This document shows, one piece after another, positions 60,849 to 64,000 of a stretch of 64,000 bases of DNA. The DNA comes from Oceanococcus sp964629015 (lineage in GTDB: Bacteria; Pseudomonadota; Gammaproteobacteria; Nevskiales; Oceanococcaceae), in assembly GCA_964629015.1 (NCBI GenBank), contig CAZVMN010000002.1:310001-374000 (forward strand), given 5' to 3'. A program made the position numbers and the translations under genes. Position 1 is the stretch's first letter; each line of letters begins with the position of its first letter. A model generated the notes under the pieces. That model searched no databases. It was not told where the DNA came from and saw only the letters and a program-made list of their open reading frames with translations.

Positions 60849-62729
60849 CTAGAACGCGTATTTCAGGGTCACGGACAGAGTATCGCGATCCTGATACGGT
60901 CGCTTCTCGAAGTGGGGTGTGCCCAAGAAGCCGCTGTAGTTAAGCCCCACCGAGAAGCGATTGGCGTACGTCATGGCGACGCCGGCGCCGAGCCGGTAGT
61001 CGCCCTCGCCCATCAGCGATCCCAAACCTGATGTCAGCGCGGATTGACCACCACCGATGCCGGCAAACTGGAACAGCAAACTGCCGTCCCAGCCGGTGAT
61101 GATGTTGCGCTTGTCGATATTCACCACCGCCGAGTAACCCCAAGCGTCGCGGGTGTTGCTCAGATCATCAAACATCCGCCCATCCGGCCCTCGCGTCGGG
61201 GTGACTTTGTCGACGTGGACAAAACCGACCTCACCAACCAGCGCCATGGAATCCCAGAACCAGCGCGGCCCCAGAACGTAGATCCCGGACAACAACGCTT
61301 GCCACACATCGGCCCGGGTTGGCGTCGGCACCGGCCCGAGGATGCCGCCGTCCACATCGACCAAGACATCCACTCCCTCGCGATAGATCAGCTCACTGCC
61401 CAGACTGATCCCGAACAACGTTGTACCCAAACTCAGTGCGGTCAGGTCGATGCCATCGAAATAGCGAATGTTGTAGGTCACCGGGACCTGTAGCCCCAGC
61501 AGCGCGGTGGTGATGGCCGGCAAGCCCAGCACACTGGGAATCAGAATGCCGTCGCCATAGTTTTGCACCGGCGCGGGTGTGGTGCTGTGATAACGCAGGC
61601 GATAGAAACCCAGGGTCGAACCGTTGTCGGTGAGATAACGTAGACCCACCCCCCATTGCCCATGATCCGGGGGCCGTATGTCCGCACCGCGCTCGACATT
61701 GATGGCTTCCGGAATAAACGGCGTCAGGGCCGACAGATCCGGCAAGCTGAGCTCAGGCAGCCAATCTGGAAGCAACGGCGGCAACTCGGGCAAAAGACCA
61801 CCAAGCAATAGGTCGTTGACCAGGTTGATGGTTTCAATTAGATCGTTGCTGAGCAGGTCAATATCCGCCAAGGTGCCAGGATTGACCGGATTCTTGATGC
61901 CGTAGATGAACTCGGCACCCGGCCCAACGACATCCGAGACGGAAAAGAACTCGCCCACCGGGTTGAGCTCCACTTCCTTGAAGTCCAGCTTGTACTGCGC
62001 CAGCAATGTCACTTTGTGATTGATCGTCAACGAGGCCGAAACCTGATTCACCGGCAGCAGTATACTTTTCACATCGGCGCCAGGCACGGTGGCTTTGGTC
62101 GCATCCGCCGGTGTTTGCGCCAGCGCCACGCCGCCAAAGAACAGGCTTTCGCCCCAGGCCGCGATGTGCTTGCCGACACGCAAGTTCAGCGTCGAACTGG
62201 GTAGATAGAACGTGCCGAAAGCGTAGGCATCCAGCAGTCGAGCACGTTTGCCACTGAAATGGCGGGCGTCATCGGTGAAGGTATTGCCCGGTTGCTGCCG
62301 GGTGTTCAACGTCTGCGGCGACGTATTGGCGTTCTCGTCCCGATAGACCAAATCGTAAAATGCATCGCCGCGCACCATCAGACCGAAATCATTCTTGCGC
62401 AGAATGACTTCACCCAGCATGGAAAAGCGGTTGTTCACCGCATCGTATTGGGCAAAATTCCGATCACCATCGTCGTAATTGTTCGACTCCGGATACTTGA
62501 GAAAATCGGGTATCGGGATCTGTGCACTGGGCGGCGCATTGATCACCCCGTCGTGCGGTTTCTCCAAGCGGATGGCGTAGGCATAGGTCGCGCTGAGCTG
62601 GTACTCCGCATCAATCCCGCCGGGCAAGGAAAAATTGCCCGCCGCCCATGCCGGTCCAAACCCGGCGCAATACATACCCAACGCAGCAAACGCATTGCGC
62701 TGCCGCCAACATCCCTGTCGTACTCGCAA
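60849..62729 (-). CDS. DUF1302-family outer-membrane barrel protein
   Basis: This 626-residue protein starts at TTG 62729, supported by GAGGAG seven bases before it. A signal peptide ends near AWAAG. Barrel-type strands follow, with DUF1302 features such as FSMLGEVILRKNDFGLMVRG, LRVGKHIAAWGESLFFGGVA and the C-terminal RDTLSVTLKYAF ending in Phe. It is probably an outer-membrane channel or adsorption protein for hydrophobic substrates. It pairs functionally with DUF1329, although the two genes are convergent. Confidence 0.88.
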   Translation of the reverse strand: MRVRQGCWRQRNAFAALGMYCAGFGPAWAAGNFSLPGGIDAEYQLSATYAYAIRLEKPHDGVINAPPSAQIPIPDFLKYPESNNYDDGDRNFAQYDAVNNRFSMLGEVILRKNDFGLMVRGDAFYDLVYRDENANTSPQTLNTRQQPGNTFTDDARHFSGKRARLLDAYAFGTFYLPSSTLNLRVGKHIAAWGESLFFGGVALAQTPADATKATVPGADVKSILLPVNQVSASLTINHKVTLLAQYKLDFKEVELNPVGEFFSVSDVVGPGAEFIYGIKNPVNPGTLADIDLLSNDLIETINLVNDLLLGGLLPELPPLLPDWLPELSLPDLSALTPFIPEAINVERGADIRPPDHGQWGVGLRYLTDNGSTLGFYRLRYHSTTPAPVQNYGDGILIPSVLGLPAITTALLGLQVPVTYNIRYFDGIDLTALSLGTTLFGISLGSELIYREGVDVLVDVDGGILGPVPTPTRADVWQALLSGIYVLGPRWFWDSMALVGEVGFVHVDKVTPTRGPDGRMFDDLSNTRDAWGYSAVVNIDKRNIITGWDGSLLFQFAGIGGGQSALTSGLGSLMGEGDYRLGAGVAMTYANRFSVGLNYSGFLGTPHFEKRPYQDRDTLSVTLKYAF

Positions 62730-63116
62730 CTCGATTCTCCTCAGTCTCGTAGCGGGTTTCGTCCGTCATCCATGCGGATCTAATACAGTCGCCTTATTCT
62801 AGGGAGTGCAGCACAACGACCACAGCGGATTTTGTCCCGCTGTGGCGTAGGACTGGACTGACCGATACACCCTGGAATGAATACGGTGGCGGATCAGCCC
62901 CACAAGAGCGCTACAAGCGGTGCCAGCTCCCCCGGACCGGCTCAAAGCAGTGAGGCCTCATGGAAGTGGCGCTTGGAACAGCGCGCCAAGGCTTGGAGTC
63001 CGGTCGGTTCTGATATCCAATTTTGGCTGTACATCAGACACGGCCGGAAGCTTCCCTGGATCAGCGACAGGTAGAAAGTAGAACTTTCAGGCACATCTTG
63101 CAGCCAAGAGGTTTTT
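62730..63116. other. 387-base region between DUF1302 gene and IS element
   Basis: The left end holds the DUF1302 promoter. An open frame at 62877-63074 (65 codons, containing WKWRLEQRAKAW and IRHGRKLPW) could be the start of a gene cut off by the insertion sequence, but it has a weak ribosome-binding site. The left end of the element probably lies between about 63040 and 63100; I could not fix its inverted repeat. Confidence 0.35.
62820..62845. repeat. Inverted repeat with 9-base arms
   Basis: CCACAGCGG (62820-62828) and CCGCTGTGG (62837-62845) pair perfectly across 8 bases. No T-run follows on either strand, so it is more likely an operator or structured element than a terminator. Confidence 0.4.
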
Positions 63117-63419
63117 TTGAAGAAGTCCCGATTCACCGAGACGCAGATCGTCTCGATTCTTAGGCAAGCCAATACGGGTATTCCGTTCAAAGACCTTTGC
63201 CGCGATCATGGCATCCGCTCCGCCACGGACTACAAGTGGAATTCAAAGTATGGCGGTATGGAGGCCAGCGATCTGAAGCGCGTAAAAGATCTAGTAGCCG
63301 AGAATGCCCGGCTCAAGCGGATGAACACTGATCTAGCGGCGATGAAGGATCTCATCGAAAAAAGCTCTAGGGTCGCCGGCGAAACGCGAGGCGGCCGAGT
63401 ATCTGAACAGCGACCATAA
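63117..63419 (+). CDS. IS3-family transposase OrfA
   Basis: The 100-residue frame starts at TTG 63117 after AAGAGG. It has the N-terminal helix-turn-helix of IS3-type OrfA: KSRFTETQIVSILRQANTG, then KDLCRDHGIRSATDYKWNSKYGGM and a leucine-zipper-like ENARLKRMNTDLAAMKDLIEK. An A6G run at 63358-63364 lies at the usual frameshift position near the end of OrfA, but in the -1 frame a TAG follows within two codons. OrfA itself looks intact. Confidence 0.88.
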   Translation: MKKSRFTETQIVSILRQANTGIPFKDLCRDHGIRSATDYKWNSKYGGMEASDLKRVKDLVAENARLKRMNTDLAAMKDLIEKSSRVAGETRGGRVSEQRP

Positions 63420-64000
63420 TTTGTCCGTTGCTCAGGCCTGCCGGTGTGCCGGCCCGCATATTACCGTGTCCCTGCTCACTAGACCGTGCGTGATGCCAAC
63501 ATCATCGCCCCACTGGCGAAATTGGTGGAAGGCCGTCCACGCCGGGGGTTCTGGAAGTACCGGAAGATGCTTCGTCGGCAAGGCAGGCCCTGGAATCACA
63601 AGTGCATCTACCGAGTGTACAAGCAGATAAATCTGCATCGTCGGCGCCCGGCCAAACGCCGTTTGCCCAAACGACATCGCGTGGAGCTCTACGTGTCTGA
63701 ACTGTCTGACACCGTCTGGTCAGCCGATTTCATGTCCGATGCTCTGTACAGCGGCAGGCGGTTTCGCACCTTCAATGTCGTCGATGATTTCAACCGCGAG
63801 GTGCTTCACATCGAGATCGATACATCGATCACCTCTGAACGCTTGGTGCGGGTGTTTGAGCAAATCAGGGCGCTGCACGGCCTGCCTCAGGTCCTACGTA
63901 CGGACAACCGCCCGGAATTCCTGGGGGAGGCCTTCACGAGTTGGGCCAAGAACGCAGGCATGGCCATCCAGTACATCCAGCCTGGCAAGCCCAATCAGAA
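63364..64000 (+). pseudogene. IS3-family transposase OrfB, disrupted and cut by the window edge
   Basis: OrfB-like sequence starts in one frame (LGSPAKREAAEYLNSDHN, then LSVAQACRCAG, to about 63454) and continues in another (AYYRVPAH from 63456, then after an in-frame TAG at 63480-63482 VRDANIIAPLAKLVEGRPRR). The frame change at about 63455, where the residues linking CAG to AYYR are missing, and the TAG show decay. The DDE domain is recognisable: WSADFMSDALYSG with the first Asp, and LRTDNRPEF with the second Asp, where the usual DNGPEF has Arg for Gly. The window ends before the catalytic Glu. Confidence 0.85.

Overview
The window is GC-rich, densely coded DNA from a Gram-negative bacterium. 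Signs of this are TonB-dependent receptors, outer-membrane barrels, lipoproteins with Lol-type lipoboxes, a Fur-box-like site and a gammaproteobacterial gene style. Many genes handle hydrophobic or acyl-CoA substrates: DUF1302/DUF1329 proteins, an AidB-like acyl-CoA dehydrogenase, crotonases, hotdog thioesterases, sterol-desaturase-family enzymes and two fatty acid desaturases. This suggests a hydrocarbon-, lipid- or steroid-using gammaproteobacterium, perhaps of the Nevskiales/Solimonadaceae type. That placement is inference from gene content; there is no rRNA in the window.

Layout. 1-9.4 kb (+): the end of an aldehyde dehydrogenase, a sterol-desaturase-family hydroxylase, two 3-beta-HSD-like dehydrogenases, then an RND/MMPL exporter, a LolA-like periplasmic protein, a DUF1302 barrel and a lipase-like hydrolase. 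9.4-13.5 kb (-): a beta-lactamase-fold hydrolase, a gap with a cluster of DnaA-box-like sites, a PhoD phosphatase and Dps. 13.7-19.1 kb: a fatty-acid/acyl-CoA operon (-) divergent from a PaaX-like repressor (+). 19.1-21.5 kb: two proteins of unknown function. 21.5-27.5 kb (-): a cobalamin uptake operon (BtuB-like receptor, beta-propeller lipoprotein, BtuC, BtuD, BtuF) headed by a clear cobalamin riboswitch. 27.6-32.1 kb (-): a ZorA/ZorB-like proton-channel motor pair, with a giant repeat-built coiled-coil tail, followed by two small overlapping genes. 32.4-35.3 kb (+): a hydrolase, a small membrane protein, a MOSC protein and a lipoprotein. 35.4-38.7 kb (-): a sterol-desaturase-family enzyme overlapping a TonB receptor. 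38.8-45.2 kb (+): pyruvate carboxylase and two lipoproteins. 45.1-48.9 kb (-): a cytochrome b561-YceI fusion, YceI and Uup. 49-51.8 kb (+): an FAD monooxygenase and three hotdog thioesterases, each start overlapping the previous stop. 51.9-55.2 kb: cytochrome b and PepSY genes (-) divergent from a Fur-box-associated TonB receptor (+). 55.2-62.7 kb: a DUF6231-like protein, a crotonase, an alpha/beta hydrolase, a desaturase, an AraC-type regulator, and DUF1329 and DUF1302 proteins. 63.1 kb to the end: a decayed IS3-family element.

The two most promising leads are the ZorAB-like motor operon, which lacks the usual Zorya effectors but carries two uncharacterised small genes (one of only 59 codons), and the beta-propeller lipoprotein inside the riboswitch-controlled B12 operon, which may be a proteobacterial counterpart of the Bacteroides B12-capturing protein BtuG. 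All family calls come from reading motifs by eye; no database search was run.
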